Below the pieces are notes generated by a model. That model was not told the DNA's origin. It did no database searches and was given only the letters and a program-made list of their open reading frames with translations. From contig NZ_JAUSQM010000001.1 of the NCBI RefSeq assembly GCF_030811215.1, positions 3,348,001-3,412,000 on the forward strand: DNA of 64,000 nt, given 5' to 3'. The position numbers were made by a program, and so were the translations under genes. The stretch is from Nocardioides massiliensis. Lineage in GTDB: Bacteria > Actinomycetota > Actinomycetes > Propionibacteriales > Nocardioidaceae. Shown piece after piece: positions 8,975 to 19,120 of this stretch (its first letter is position 1; each line of letters opens with the position of its first letter).

Positions 8975-9730
8975 TCAGGACCGGGTGGTGGGCTGGCCGG
9001 GGACGCTGACGTCGTACTCCCGGACGGGAGCGTCGCCGGTCTCCTGCTCGAGCAGGATCGCGAGGACGTCGCCCTTGTTGCCGGAGTCCTCCGCGCTCCC
9101 CCACACGACGCGCCGGCCGTCGCGCAGGACGACGGTGATGTCGTCGACCGTGCGGACGATGACGTGGTCGACGGCGCCGTCGAGGACGGGCGGGAGGTGG
9201 CGCAGGACGGCCGCGGCCTCCGCGAGCGCCTCGGTGCGGGTGCCGGCCGAGATCCGGACGACCGGGAGCCGCGGGGGCTGGCGGGCGAAGTCGCGGAAGA
9301 GCACGCCGGTCTCGTCCATGCCACGGAAGCGGTCCTCGACCACGACCACGGCTACGGCCTCGCGCTCGGTGACCTCGACGACGACCGCGTCGGGCCAGCC
9401 ACGGCGCACGGTGGCGTCGGCTACCTCGACCAGCTCCTCCACGCGCGCCTCCGCGGCGGCGAGGTCCACCCGCGCGAGCGGCTCGCCGGCCGGCACAGCG
9501 GCGGCGGAGCGGACGGTGGCCGCGCTGAGCAGGTCGGTGCCCTCGACCTCGACCCGGTCGACGCCGAGCAGGCTGGAGAAGAGCACGCCCCAGACGGCGG
9601 CGCCGACGACCACCAGCACGCCGGCGGCGAGCACGAGCGGCCGCCACCGCAACCAGCGACGCGCCCGCTGCCGCTTGGCGAAGTCGATCGCCGCGGCGCT
9701 GCGCGGACGCGACCGGGGACCCGCCCTCAC
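8975..9730 (-). CDS. ftsQ: Cell-division protein FtsQ (POTRA domain)
   Basis: Bitopic divisome protein of 251 residues that joins with FtsL and FtsB and licenses septal wall synthesis. It has a short basic cytoplasmic tail, then one transmembrane helix (about residues 30-50, PLVLAAGVLVVVGAAVWGVL). The POTRA domain follows (VDRVEVEGTDLLSAATV), then the FtsQ beta domain. The start is GTG at 9730 and overlaps the murC stop by four bases. A palindromic repeat begins 5 bases beyond its stop, so the mur-fts transcript may end or weaken here before ftsZ. Confidence 0.95.
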   Translation of the reverse strand: MRAGPRSRPRSAAAIDFAKRQRARRWLRWRPLVLAAGVLVVVGAAVWGVLFSSLLGVDRVEVEGTDLLSAATVRSAAAVPAGEPLARVDLAAAEARVEELVEVADATVRRGWPDAVVVEVTEREAVAVVVVEDRFRGMDETGVLFRDFARQPPRLPVVRISAGTRTEALAEAAAVLRHLPPVLDGAVDHVIVRTVDDITVVLRDGRRVVWGSAEDSGNKGDVLAILLEQETGDAPVREYDVSVPGQPTTRS

Positions 9731-11145
9731 GACTCCAGCTCCCGTAGGAGCGCGAGGACCTCCGGCCCCAGCAGCGTGACGTCACCGGCGCCGAGGGTGA
9801 GCACCAGATCGCCCGGACGAGCGCGGTCGACGAGCAGCTGCGGCACCGCCGACCACGACGGCTCGAAGCGCACCCGCTCGCGCGGAAGGGGTACGGCGTC
9901 GGCCACCAGCGCCCCGGTGACGGCGGGGTCCGGGTCCTCGCGGGCGACGTAGACCTCCATCACCACGACCTCGTCCGCAGCGCCAAGCGCGGCGCCCATC
10001 GCCGTACCGAAGATCCGCGTGCGCGAGACCATGTGGGGCTGGAACGCCACGATCAGCCGGCCCTCGCCGGCCACCGACCGCGCGGCCTGGAGGTCACCGA
10101 CGATCTCGTTGGGGTGGTGGGCATAGCTGTCGTAGACGCGGACGCCGGCGGCCTCGCCTTTGAGCTCCATCCGGCGCCGGGTGCCGGAGAAGGACTCCAG
10201 CCCGCGGCGCAGGTCGGCGAAGGCGAAGCCGAGCCGCAGTCCTGCAGCGAGCGCGGCGAGCGCGTCGAGGACGTAGTGGCGACCGGGGATCCGCAGCTCG
10301 ACCTGGCCGAGGCGGCGTCCGGCGTCGACGACGGTGAACCGCGAGCGCGTGCCGGCGAAGGTCACATCGACCGCACGCAGCTCGGCCTCCTCGGACTCCC
10401 CCACAGTCACGACCCGCAGGCCACGCTCGCGTGCGGTCTGCGCCAACGCCGCGGCACCGGGGTCGTCGACGACGCAGACGACGTAGCCGGCCGGGTCGAT
10501 GCGGTCGAGGAACTGCTCGAACGCCGCGTGGTAGGCCTCGGGCGTGCCGTAGTTGTCGAGGTGGTCGGCCTCGACGTTGGTCACGATCGCGGCGTACGGC
10601 CGGTAGACGAGGAAGGCGCCGTCGCTCTCGTCGGCCTCGGCGACGAACAGGTCGCCGGAACCCTGGTGGGCGTTGGAGCCGGACTCGTTGAGGTCGCCGC
10701 CGATGGCGAACGACGGGTCGGCACCGCAGTGCTGGAGCGCGACGGTGAGCAGCGAGGTGGTGGTGGTCTTGCCGTGGGTGCCGGCGACCGCGAGCACGCG
10801 CCGCCCCTGCATCACCGACTCCAACGCCGCCGAGCGCGGCAGCACGCGCAGCCCGCGGGAGTACGCCGCCTGCACCTCGGGGTTGTCCTCGCGCACGGCG
10901 GTCGAGACGACGAGGGTGTCGGCGTCGCCGACGTGGTCGGCATCGTGACCGACGTGGCAGCGCGCTCCGAGGGCCGAGAGCGCCTCGAGCGTCGGGGACG
11001 CCTTCGCGTCGCTGCCGCTCACGGGGATGCCGCGGGCGAGCATGATCCGGGCGATGCCCGACAGGCCGGCTCCACCGATGCCGACGAAGTGCACCCGGCC
11101 CAGCTGGTCGGCGCCGAGCAGCTCGTCGGGGACGGGGACGATCAT
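9727..11145 (-). CDS. murC: UDP-N-acetylmuramate--L-alanine ligase
   Basis: Adds L-alanine to UDP-MurNAc, the first peptide step of wall precursor synthesis, using ATP. The 472-residue product begins with the Rossmann motif [18 protein letters not shown]. It has the Mur-ligase ATP loop [13 protein letters not shown] and the central-domain motif [10 protein letters not shown]. The C-terminal domain has [11 protein letters not shown]. The start is ATG at 11145 with a strong AGGAGGAG ribosome site, overlapping the murG stop by four bases. Order murG-murC-ftsQ is as in other actinobacteria. Confidence 0.97.
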   Translation of the reverse strand: MIVPVPDELLGADQLGRVHFVGIGGAGLSGIARIMLARGIPVSGSDAKASPTLEALSALGARCHVGHDADHVGDADTLVVSTAVREDNPEVQAAYSRGLRVLPRSAALESVMQGRRVLAVAGTHGKTTTTSLLTVALQHCGADPSFAIGGDLNESGSNAHQGSGDLFVAEADESDGAFLVYRPYAAIVTNVEADHLDNYGTPEAYHAAFEQFLDRIDPAGYVVCVVDDPGAAALAQTARERGLRVVTVGESEEAELRAVDVTFAGTRSRFTVVDAGRRLGQVELRIPGRHYVLDALAALAAGLRLGFAFADLRRGLESFSGTRRRMELKGEAAGVRVYDSYAHHPNEIVGDLQAARSVAGEGRLIVAFQPHMVSRTRIFGTAMGAALGAADEVVVMEVYVAREDPDPAVTGALVADAVPLPRERVRFEPSWSAVPQLLVDRARPGDLVLTLGAGDVTLLGPEVLALLRELES

Positions 11146-12230
11146 CGCTTCTCCTCCTGTGCGCCGGCGGCCTGCTCGACGAGGACGGCGAGCTGCTCGT
11201 CGGCGTCGCGTCCGATGAGCGCCGACGCAGCCCGGCCCATCGTCGCAAGCGCCTCGGCATCCCCGAGCAGGGCCGGGACCCGTTCGGCCACCAGCGCCGG
11301 GGTCATCTCGGCGTCGGCGACGAGGACGCCACCGCCGGCATCGACGACGGGGCGGGCGTTGTGCTCCTGCTCACCGTTGCCGATGGGCAGCGGCACGAAG
11401 ATCGCCGGCAGGCCCACCGCGGCGGCCTCGGTCACGCTGCTCGCGCCGGCCCGGCAGATCACCAGGTCGGCGGCGGCGTAGGCGAGGTCCATGCGCTCGA
11501 CGAAGTCCACCACGACGTACGGCGGGGTCCCCACCGTCACCTCCACCCCACCCTGGGGGCCGGTGACGTGCAGGACCTGGACGCCGGCCTCGCGCAGGGC
11601 GGACGCGGCGCCGGAGACGGCTTGGTTGAGCCGTCGCGCGCCCTGCGAGCCGCCGGTGACCAGCAGCGTCGGCACATCGGGGTCGAGACCGAAGTGGCGG
11701 CGGGCCTCGGCCCGCATCGCCGGGCGGTCGAGGGTCGAGATCATCCGCCGGATCGGGAGCCCGACGTACTGCGCGCGCTTCAAGGGCGTGCCGGGGAAGC
11801 TCACCGCGACGGTGCGGGCGAACCGCGCGCCGACCCGGTTGGCCAGGCCCGGCACGGCGTTCTGCTCGTGCAGCACGATCGGCAGCCTGCGGCGGCGCGC
11901 TGCGAGGTAGACGGGGATGGAGACGTAGCCGCCGTAGCCCACGACGACGTCGGGTCCGACCCGGTCGAGGACGGCGCCGGCCTCCTTGACCGCCGCGCGC
12001 AGCCGGCCGGGGGTGCGCAGTAGCTCGCCTCCCAGGCGGCGCGGCAGCGGCACCGGCGGGATCAGCTCGAGGGGGTAGCCCGCCGCGGGCACGACGCGGG
12101 TCTCGAGTCCGCGCGCGGTCCCGACGCAGGTGATCTCCACCGACGGGTCACGGCGCACGAGGGCGTCGGCGGTCGCGAGCAGGGGCGAGGTGTGGCCGGC
12201 GGTACCGCCGCCGGCGAGGAGGACGCGCAC
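11142..12230 (-). CDS. murG: UDP-GlcNAc:undecaprenyl-PP-MurNAc-pentapeptide transferase (lipid II synthesis)
   Basis: Converts lipid I to lipid II at the inner membrane face (GT28 glycosyltransferase, 362 residues). N-terminal motifs are [17 protein letters not shown], the glycine-rich [11 protein letters not shown] and [11 protein letters not shown]. The C-terminal donor domain has [11 protein letters not shown] and the signature [20 protein letters not shown] followed by [11 protein letters not shown] at 12230 was chosen because the family begins a few residues before GGGTAGH. A longer frame to 12281 would overlap ftsW. It starts 4 bases after the ftsW stop. Confidence 0.97.
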   Translation of the reverse strand: MRVLLAGGGTAGHTSPLLATADALVRRDPSVEITCVGTARGLETRVVPAAGYPLELIPPVPLPRRLGGELLRTPGRLRAAVKEAGAVLDRVGPDVVVGYGGYVSIPVYLAARRRRLPIVLHEQNAVPGLANRVGARFARTVAVSFPGTPLKRAQYVGLPIRRMISTLDRPAMRAEARRHFGLDPDVPTLLVTGGSQGARRLNQAVSGAASALREAGVQVLHVTGPQGGVEVTVGTPPYVVVDFVERMDLAYAAADLVICRAGASSVTEAAAVGLPAIFVPLPIGNGEQEHNARPVVDAGGGVLVADAEMTPALVAERVPALLGDAEALATMGRAASALIGRDADEQLAVLVEQAAGAQEEKR

Positions 12231-12234
12231 GTGC

Positions 12235-13476
12235 TCAGCCTCCCACCCGGCTGCTGCGCACCGCCGGGGCGGACACCCCACGGCCTGGTCCGCGGCGACG
12301 CCGGTCCTTCAGCGCCGCGCGCGCGGCCGGCTCGGAGCGCGCGAAACCGATGAGGATGCCGAGTGCGACCAGCGTCGGCAGCAACGACGAGCCGCCGTAG
12401 GAGACCAGCGGCAGCGGGATGCCGATCACCGGCAGCAGCGCGAGCACCATGCCGATGTTGATCATCATCTGGGCCATCAGCCACACCACCACGCCGGCCG
12501 TCATGAACCGCACGAACGCGTCGTCCGTCGCCATCGCCAACCGGACACCGGCGTAGGCGATGGTGAGGAAGAGCACCAGCACGAGCAGGGTGCCGACCAG
12601 ACCGAGCTCCTCGCCGAGCACGGCGAAGATGAAGTCGGTGTGGGCCTCCGGCAGCGAGCCCCACTTCTGCTGACTGCCGGAGATGCCCTTGCCGAAGATG
12701 CCGCCCGAGCTCATCGCGAACAGGCCGTGGGCCGACTGCCACCCGGCGCCCTCGAAGTCCTTGAACGGGTCGGCGAAGTTGAGCAGGCGGTTGCGCCGCT
12801 CGGGGCTGGTCGCTGCGAGGTACAGCGCAGCGGTGCCGGCCACCAACGCGGCGAGTGCGAAGAGCTTGCCCGGCGCGCCGACCACCCACAGCATCCCCAG
12901 GACGATGGCGAACAGCACCAGCGCCGTGCCGAGGTCGCCCTGCAGGACGACCAGCCCGGTCGCGAGCCCGAGCACGGGCACGACCGGCACGACGGCGTGC
13001 CGCCAGTCGGAGAGCAGGTGCTCCTTGCGGGCATAGACGCTGGCCGCCCACAACACCATCGAGAGCTTGGCGAACTCCGAGGGCTGGATGCGGAGGGGTC
13101 CGACGCCGATCCAGTTCCGGTTGCCGGCGACCTCGTAGCCCAGCGGCGAGAGCACGAGCGCCATCAGCACCAGCGCAATCAGAACCGCGGGCCAGGCCAG
13201 GAACCGCAGGAAGCGCCGCGGCAGCCGGGACGCCACGAACGCCGCGGGCAGGCCGATCGCGACCCAGGTCAGCTGGCGCAGGAAGATCGCGTAGGAGTTG
13301 TCGAAGGTCCGGTAGGACCGGACGCTCGAGGCGCTGAGCACCATCATCAGGCCGATGGTGAGCAGCAGCGCCGAGGCGCCCAGCAGCAGGTAGTACGGCG
13401 CGAGCGGCTGGTCGAGCGAGCGGCGCAGGGCGGCCAGGCGTCCTGCGGGACGCGGCGTCTCGCCCACTGCACTCAC
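12235..13476 (-). CDS. ftsW: Septal peptidoglycan glycosyltransferase FtsW (SEDS family)
   Basis: Polytopic SEDS protein of 413 residues that polymerises lipid II at the septum together with FtsI. About ten hydrophobic segments are visible, starting with [19 protein letters not shown]. Family motifs are [20 protein letters not shown], the extracellular [20 protein letters not shown] and the late [21 protein letters not shown] short basic tail follows. The start is GTG at 13476, 42 bases after the murD stop. Position between murD and murG is standard. RodA is the alternative family, but the cluster context favours FtsW. Confidence 0.96.
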   Translation of the reverse strand: MSAVGETPRPAGRLAALRRSLDQPLAPYYLLLGASALLLTIGLMMVLSASSVRSYRTFDNSYAIFLRQLTWVAIGLPAAFVASRLPRRFLRFLAWPAVLIALVLMALVLSPLGYEVAGNRNWIGVGPLRIQPSEFAKLSMVLWAASVYARKEHLLSDWRHAVVPVVPVLGLATGLVVLQGDLGTALVLFAIVLGMLWVVGAPGKLFALAALVAGTAALYLAATSPERRNRLLNFADPFKDFEGAGWQSAHGLFAMSSGGIFGKGISGSQQKWGSLPEAHTDFIFAVLGEELGLVGTLLVLVLFLTIAYAGVRLAMATDDAFVRFMTAGVVVWLMAQMMINIGMVLALLPVIGIPLPLVSYGGSSLLPTLVALGILIGFARSEPAARAALKDRRRRGPGRGVSAPAVRSSRVGG

Positions 13477-13518
13477 GCTGCCCGTCCTCGCTTCCTGTCG
13501 CTGACCGGCTGGCTGGGG

Positions 13519-14985
13519 CTAGCCGGTGCGGCGGCGTACCGCGGCGGCGAAGGCGTCTCCGCGCGCGGCATAGTCGGTGAACTGGTCGAAGGACGCGCAC
13601 CCCGGGGCCAGCAGCACGGTGTCGCCGTCGCCGGCGATCCCTGCTGCGGCCTCGACCGCACGGTCCATGGGCTCAGTCTCCCCGTCACCCACCTCGATGA
13701 CGGGCACATCGGGCGCGTGTCGCCCGAGCGCGGCCGCGATCACATGGCGGTCACGGCCGAGCAGCACCACCGCACGCATCCGGTCGCGCCGGGTGCGGAC
13801 CAGCTCCTCGAAGTCGGCGCCCTTGGCCAGTCCCCCGGCGATCCAGACCACGGACTCGTACGCCGCCAGCGACGACGCCGCGGCGTGCGGGTTCGTCGCC
13901 TTCGAGTCGTCGACCCAGGTGACGCCTCCCTGGCGGGCGACCACCGCGATGCGGTGGGCGTCGGGACGCCAGCTGCGCAGCCCCTCGCGGACCGCAGCCG
14001 GCGCGACGCCGTGGGCACGCGCGAGCGCCGCGGCGGCCAGCGCGTTCGCCACGACGTGCGGAGCAGGCGGTGCTCCGGAGTCCGGGTCGGCCAGGTCGTC
14101 GAGGGTGCCGAGCTCGGCCGCGGTGTTGGCGCGGTCCTCGACGAACGCGCGGTCGGCGAGTACCTCGTCGACGAGTCCGACCATGCCCACCTGCGGCATG
14201 CCGAGCGTGAACCCGATGGCCCGCGCGCCCTCGACCACGTCGGCGTCGCGCACCAGCTGCTCGGTCACCGGGTCGGCGACGTTGTAGACGCACGCCCGCT
14301 GCACCTGGGAGTAGATGCGCCCCTTGTCGGCGACGTAGGCGGCCATGTCGGCGTACCAGTCCAGGTGGTCGTCGGCGACGTTGAGCACCGCCGCGGACTC
14401 TGCCGACATCGACGAGGTGTAGTGCAGCTGGAAGCTCGAGAGCTCCACCGCCAGCACGTCGTAGGGCTCGGGGTCCATGACCGCCTGCACGATGGGCAGA
14501 CCGATGTTGCCGCAGGCGACCGCGCGCAGACCGGCCGCGCGCAGCATCGCCTCGAGCATCTGCACGGTGCTGGTCTTGCCGTTGGTGCCGGTGACGGCGA
14601 TCCACGGCGCCGGTCGCTCGAGGTCGCGCAACCGCCAGGCGAGCTCGACCTCGCCCCAGATCGGGATGCCGCGGGCGCGAGCCTGGGCGAGCAGCGGTGC
14701 GGACGGGGACCACCCCGGCGACGTGACCAGCACGTCGACGTCGTCGGGGAGCTCGGCGGTGGCGCCGGGCGCCAGACGTACGTCGGCACCCAGCACCTCG
14801 AGCAGCGTGCCCTTCTCGGCGCGGTCGCCGGCGTCGGACTCGTCGAGCACCGTGACCTGCGCACCGACGTGCACGAGGTTGTCGGCGGCGGCGAAGCCGG
14901 AGACGCCGAAGCCGGCCACGACCGCCCGCACGGGCGACCAGTCGTCCGCGCGACCGAAGGCGTCGAGGTCGACCGAGCGGCTCAT
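13519..14985 (-). CDS. murD: UDP-MurNAc-L-alanine--D-glutamate ligase
   Basis: Adds D-glutamate to UDP-MurNAc-L-Ala (488 residues). It has the N-terminal Rossmann motif AVVAGFGVSGFAAADNL and the ATP loop VTGTNGKTSTVQMLEAM. VAVELSSFQLHYTSS and LNVADDHLDWYADM lie in the central domain. WVDDSKATNPHAAASSL and VWIAGGLAKGADF lie in the C-terminal domain. ATG at 14985 overlaps the mraY stop by four bases (ATGA). The longer frame to 15156 runs inside mraY and is not used. Confidence 0.97.
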   Translation of the reverse strand: MSRSVDLDAFGRADDWSPVRAVVAGFGVSGFAAADNLVHVGAQVTVLDESDAGDRAEKGTLLEVLGADVRLAPGATAELPDDVDVLVTSPGWSPSAPLLAQARARGIPIWGEVELAWRLRDLERPAPWIAVTGTNGKTSTVQMLEAMLRAAGLRAVACGNIGLPIVQAVMDPEPYDVLAVELSSFQLHYTSSMSAESAAVLNVADDHLDWYADMAAYVADKGRIYSQVQRACVYNVADPVTEQLVRDADVVEGARAIGFTLGMPQVGMVGLVDEVLADRAFVEDRANTAAELGTLDDLADPDSGAPPAPHVVANALAAAALARAHGVAPAAVREGLRSWRPDAHRIAVVARQGGVTWVDDSKATNPHAAASSLAAYESVVWIAGGLAKGADFEELVRTRRDRMRAVVLLGRDRHVIAAALGRHAPDVPVIEVGDGETEPMDRAVEAAAGIAGDGDTVLLAPGCASFDQFTDYAARGDAFAAAVRRRTG

Positions 14986-16052
14986 GCGCCCGACACCCAC
15001 TCGGCGTAGAAGACGCCCAGCCCGGCGACGACGAACAGCCCGGCGATGATCCAGAACCGGATCACCACGGTGATCTCGGCCCAGCCCTTGAGCTCGAAGT
15101 GGTGGTGCAGCGGCGCCATGCGGAACAGCCGCTTGCCGCCGGAGGCCTTGAACCACCCGACCTGCAGCATGACCGAGAGTGTCTCGAGGACGAACAGCCC
15201 GCCGACCAGCACGAGCAGGAACTCGGTGCGGGTGAGGATCGCCAGCCCGGCGACCGCGCCGCCGAGGGCCAGCGAGCCGGTGTCACCCATGTAGATCTTC
15301 GCCGGTGAGGCGTTCCACCACAGGAAGCCGAAGCAGGCGCCGGTGATCGCCGCCGCCATCACCGCCAGGTCGAGCGGATCGCGGACCTCGTAGCAGGTGG
15401 GCCCGGTCTGGATGGCGCACGACTGGTTGTTCTGCCAGATGTTGATGATCGTGTAGGCGCCGAAGACCATCATCGCCGCGCCGGTCGCGAGCCCGTCGAG
15501 CCCGTCGGTGAGGTTCACGCCGTTGCTGGCGCCGGCGATGATCAGCAGGATCAGCACCACCGCGAGGAACCCGGGCAGCTCCCACCCGGGCAGGTCGCGG
15601 ATGAACGACACGGCGTGCGAGGCGGGCGCCTGACCCCGGTCGTCCTCCAGCCAAGGGCTGAGCGCCAGGATGGCGAAGACGATGCCGACGCCCACCTGGC
15701 CGATCATCTTGGCGCCGCTGCGCAGCCCGAGGCTGCGCTGCTTGGTGATCTTGATGTAGTCGTCGAGGAAGCCGACCGTGCCGAGCCCGACGAAGAGGAA
15801 GATCAGCAGCAGGACCGACGCCGAGGGCGTGGTGCCGGTGATCAGCTTGGCCAGGAAGTACGCCGCCACCGAGGCGAGCATCACCACGAGCCCGCCCATG
15901 GTCGGGGTGCCGCGCTTCACCTGGTGGGTGGTCGGTCCGTCGTCGCGGATGAACTGGCCGTAGCCGCGCTTGACGAGCATGCCGATGGCGAGCCGCGTGC
16001 CGAGCAGGGTGAAGACCAGCGACAACCCGCCGGCGAGCAGGATCGCTCTCAT
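14982..16052 (-). CDS. mraY: Phospho-MurNAc-pentapeptide transferase (lipid I synthesis)
   Basis: Transfers phospho-MurNAc-pentapeptide to undecaprenyl phosphate; a 356-residue protein with ten membrane helices. Diagnostic motifs are RDDGPTTHQVKRGTPTMGG after the first helix, DDYIKITKQRSLGL, the catalytic NLTDGLDGLATG and the histidine-rich APLHHHFELKGWAE near the end. The start is ATG at 16052, overlapping the murF stop by four bases. A longer open frame continues upstream within murF but lacks family sequence. Confidence 0.97.
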   Translation of the reverse strand: MRAILLAGGLSLVFTLLGTRLAIGMLVKRGYGQFIRDDGPTTHQVKRGTPTMGGLVVMLASVAAYFLAKLITGTTPSASVLLLIFLFVGLGTVGFLDDYIKITKQRSLGLRSGAKMIGQVGVGIVFAILALSPWLEDDRGQAPASHAVSFIRDLPGWELPGFLAVVLILLIIAGASNGVNLTDGLDGLATGAAMMVFGAYTIINIWQNNQSCAIQTGPTCYEVRDPLDLAVMAAAITGACFGFLWWNASPAKIYMGDTGSLALGGAVAGLAILTRTEFLLVLVGGLFVLETLSVMLQVGWFKASGGKRLFRMAPLHHHFELKGWAEITVVIRFWIIAGLFVVAGLGVFYAEWVSGA

Positions 16053-17521
16053 CGGTTCTCCTCGGGGACGACGCACTCGGACGAGCGCGCCATGGCAGAC
16101 AGGTGCGGTGCGGACTGGGGCGGTGCGGACAGGTGCTCGACGAGGCCGTCGGCGACCACCTCGAGCGCGGCTCCGCGCGACGCCTTCACCAGCACGACGT
16201 CGGGAGCCGCGACATTCTCCCGCATCCAGCTCAGGGCCTGCTCGCGGTCCCCGACCAGCACCGTCCGCTCGCGCCCGCCCGGCACGGCAGCAGCGCCCCG
16301 GCCGATGCCGGCGGCGACGTCGCCGACCACGACGAGACGCTCCACCCCGGACTCGATGGCGTGCCGGCCGAGTGCCTCGTGCGCCGCCTCCGACCCGCGT
16401 CCGAGCTCGCCCATCATCCCGAGCACCGCGACCGTACGCCGCCCCGTGCGCGCGCCGATGCCGACGAGGGTGGCGAGCGCCGCCCGCATGGACTCGGGGT
16501 TGGCGTTGTAGGCGTCGTTGAGGACGGCGACGCCGGCGACCTCGGTGAGCTCCATCCGCCACCGCGACGCCGCACCCGCCTGTGACAGCGCCGCGCCGAT
16601 CGCCGGCAGCGGCATCCCGACGGCGCGGGCGAGGGTGGCCGCGGCGGCTGCGTTGACGGCCTGGTGGGCGCCCAGCGTGCGCAGCGCGACCGGAGTCACG
16701 GTCTCCCGGGCCTCGTCGCGCTCGACGAGCTCGAAGCGGGCGCGCCCGAGGTCGTCGGTCTCGACCGCCCGCAGCTGCAGGTCCGCGTCGGCGCCCGTGC
16801 CGAACCGGCGTACGGCGGCGCGGGTCCTGGTCGCCATCGCCGCCACGAGCGGGTCGTCGGCGTTGAGCACGGCGACGCCGTCGGCCGGCAGTGCCTCGAC
16901 GAGCTCGCCCTTGGCACGGGCGATGTCGTTGCGGGTGCCGAACTCACCGAGGTGGGCGGTGCCGACGTTGAGCACCGCGGCGACCCGCGGGCGGGCGAAG
17001 GTGCACAGGTAGGCGAGGTGACCGATGCCGCGGGCACCCATCTCCAGCACGAGGTACGCCGTCTCGGCCTCCGCACGCAGGACGGTCAGGGGGACCCCGA
17101 GCTCGTTGTTGTGGTTGCCGACGGTGGCGACGGTGGGGCCGTGGGTCGCCAGCACCTGGGCGAGCAGGTCCTTCGTCGAGGTCTTGCCCTGGGACCCGGT
17201 CAGCGCCAGCACCGTGAGGCCGGGCAGCTTGTCGAGCAGGTGGCGCGCGAGTCGACCGAGCGCGGTCGGCACGTCGTCGACGACGACGGTGGGCACGCCC
17301 GTGGCCCGGGTGCCGAGCACGGCGGCTGCGCCGGCCTCCACGGCCTGGGCGGCGTAGCCGTGGCCGTCGACGCGCTCCCCCGCCATCGCCACGAAGAGAC
17401 CACCGTCGGGGACGGCACGGCTGTCGAGGGAGGCCGCGCCGGTCACGCGGGCGTCGGGGTCGGCGTCGGCGAGCGATCCGTCGACGGCGGCGGCGACCTC
17501 GGCCAGGCTCAGCGGGATCAC
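16049..17521 (-). CDS. murF: UDP-MurNAc-tripeptide--D-alanyl-D-alanine ligase
   Basis: Adds D-Ala-D-Ala to the UDP-MurNAc-tripeptide (490 residues). N-terminal domain motifs are DSRAVPDGGLFVAMAGERVDG. The ATP loop is LTGSQGKTSTKDLL. VGNHNNELGVPLT and LVLEMGARGIGHLAYL follow, and the C-terminal domain has VLNDAYNANPESMRAAL. GTG at 17521 overlaps the murE stop by four bases (GTGA) and matches where family members begin. The much longer frame to 17989 lies inside murE and is not used. Confidence 0.97.
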   Translation of the reverse strand: MIPLSLAEVAAAVDGSLADADPDARVTGAASLDSRAVPDGGLFVAMAGERVDGHGYAAQAVEAGAAAVLGTRATGVPTVVVDDVPTALGRLARHLLDKLPGLTVLALTGSQGKTSTKDLLAQVLATHGPTVATVGNHNNELGVPLTVLRAEAETAYLVLEMGARGIGHLAYLCTFARPRVAAVLNVGTAHLGEFGTRNDIARAKGELVEALPADGVAVLNADDPLVAAMATRTRAAVRRFGTGADADLQLRAVETDDLGRARFELVERDEARETVTPVALRTLGAHQAVNAAAAATLARAVGMPLPAIGAALSQAGAASRWRMELTEVAGVAVLNDAYNANPESMRAALATLVGIGARTGRRTVAVLGMMGELGRGSEAAHEALGRHAIESGVERLVVVGDVAAGIGRGAAAVPGGRERTVLVGDREQALSWMRENVAAPDVVLVKASRGAALEVVADGLVEHLSAPPQSAPHLSAMARSSECVVPEENR

Positions 17522-19056
17522 GCGGCACCTCCGTCGGTGGGTGCGGTCGGTCCGAGCACTGCGGCGATCTCCGCGCGCAGCACGTCGCGGTCGTCGAACG
17601 GCTCGACCACGCCCGCGATCTCCTGGCCGGTCTCGTGTCCCTTGCCGGCGACGAGCACGGTGTCGCCGGGCGCAGCGAGCCGGACCGCCTCGGCGATCGC
17701 TGCCCGGCGGCCCGCGACGTCGAGCACGCGTGCGCGGCCGTGCCGGGCGCCGTCGAGCAGCGCGGCCCGGATGGCGGCCGGGTCCTCCGTGCGCGGGTTG
17801 TCGTCGGTGACGACCAGGACGTCGGCGAGCTCCGCGGCGATCTGCGCCATCACGGGACGCTTCCCGGCGTCCCGGTCGCCACCTGCACCCAGCACGATGA
17901 TGAGTCGGCCGCTCGTGACCGGACGCAACGCGTCGAGCACGGCCTGGACGGCATCGGGCTTGTGGGCGTAGTCGACGATCGCCGTCCACGGCTGGCCGGC
18001 GTCGACCCGCTCCAACCGACCCGGGACCCCGGGGCTGCGCGCCAGACCGGCGACGACGAGACCCGGCTCGAGCCCGGCCTCGGCCGCGCTGGCCAGCGCC
18101 AGCAGGGCGTTGGCGACGTTGAAGTCACCGGCCAGCGGCACGCGGACCTCCCACGACCCGGACGGTCCCGTCGCGGTGAACGTCGATGCGTCGGAGCCCA
18201 GACGCAGGTCGTGGGCCCGCCAGTCCGCGTCGGCGCCGGACGCCGACATCGTCACGGTCGGCACCAGCGCGCGCTCGGCGAGCACGCGGCCGTGGGCGTC
18301 GTCGATGCTGACGACGGCCCGCCGGGACCGCTCGGGGGTGAACAGCGTCGCCTTGGCCTCGAAGTAGTCCTCGACGCCTGCGTGGAAGTCGAGGTGGTCG
18401 CGGCCCAGGTTGGTGAAGCCGGCGACGTCGAAGACGACCCCGTCGACCCGGCCCATCACCAGCGCGTGGCTGGAGACCTCCATCGCGCACGTCTCCACCT
18501 GCGCCTCGCGCATGACGGCGAACAGCGCGTGCAGGTCCGGCGCCTCGGGCGTCGTCAGCGCGCTGGCCACCTCGCGTCCGGCCACCCGGGTGCCGACGGT
18601 GCCGACGACCGCGGCCGGGCTGCCCGCCGCCTGCAGCGCGCTCTCCAGCAGCCGCGTCGTGGTCGTCTTGCCCTGGGTGCCGGTGATCCCGATCAGCCGC
18701 AGCGCGCGCGCCGGGTCGCCGTACACCGCCGCCGCGACGGCTCCCAGCACCCGACGCGGCTCGTCGACGACGACGACCGGCACTCCCGAGACGCCGCCCT
18801 CACTCAGCGCGCGCCCACCGGCAGGGTCGGTGAGGACCGCCACCGCGCCGCCCGCGACGGCCTCCGCGGCGAAGGTCGCGCCGTGCACGCGGGCGCCGGG
18901 CAGGGCGGCGTACAGGTCACCGGGCTGCACCCGCCCGCTCGCCAGGCTGATCCCGGTGACGTCCACCGCGGGCACCTCGGAGGTCGGTACGCCGGCCGTG
19001 GCCAGCACGGCGGGCAGGGAACGAGCGACAGGGGTGCGGGGACGGGGCGCAGTCAT
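17518..19056 (-). CDS. murE: UDP-MurNAc-L-Ala-D-Glu--diaminopimelate ligase
   Basis: Adds diaminopimelate to the UDP-MurNAc-dipeptide (512 residues). Motifs are SGRVQPGDLYAALPG in the N-domain, the ATP loop ITGTQGKTTTTRLLE and AMEVSSHALVMGRVDG. NLGRDHLDFH and VDYAHKPDAV follow. The specificity motif is DDNPRTEDP; the DNPR form is the diaminopimelate type rather than the lysine type. ATG at 19056 is preceded by TAGGGT at 8 bases, so an internal leaderless promoter is likely. It lies 64 bases after ftsI. Confidence 0.97.
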   Translation of the reverse strand: MTAPRPRTPVARSLPAVLATAGVPTSEVPAVDVTGISLASGRVQPGDLYAALPGARVHGATFAAEAVAGGAVAVLTDPAGGRALSEGGVSGVPVVVVDEPRRVLGAVAAAVYGDPARALRLIGITGTQGKTTTTRLLESALQAAGSPAAVVGTVGTRVAGREVASALTTPEAPDLHALFAVMREAQVETCAMEVSSHALVMGRVDGVVFDVAGFTNLGRDHLDFHAGVEDYFEAKATLFTPERSRRAVVSIDDAHGRVLAERALVPTVTMSASGADADWRAHDLRLGSDASTFTATGPSGSWEVRVPLAGDFNVANALLALASAAEAGLEPGLVVAGLARSPGVPGRLERVDAGQPWTAIVDYAHKPDAVQAVLDALRPVTSGRLIIVLGAGGDRDAGKRPVMAQIAAELADVLVVTDDNPRTEDPAAIRAALLDGARHGRARVLDVAGRRAAIAEAVRLAAPGDTVLVAGKGHETGQEIAGVVEPFDDRDVLRAEIAAVLGPTAPTDGGAA

Positions 19057-19064
19057 CGCAGAGC

Positions 19065-19070
19065 ACCCTA
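19065..19070 (-). promoter_or_regulatory. Putative leaderless promoter -10 (TAGGGT) of murE
   Basis: TAGGGT on the minus strand ends 8 bases before the murE ATG. This is the distance at which transcription would start at or within a base or two of the start codon. No good ribosome site precedes the ATG. Confidence 0.45.
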
Positions 19071-19120
19071 GGCCGTCGCCGCGAGGCACCGGCGGATCAC
19101 CACTCCGGTCACCACGCGCG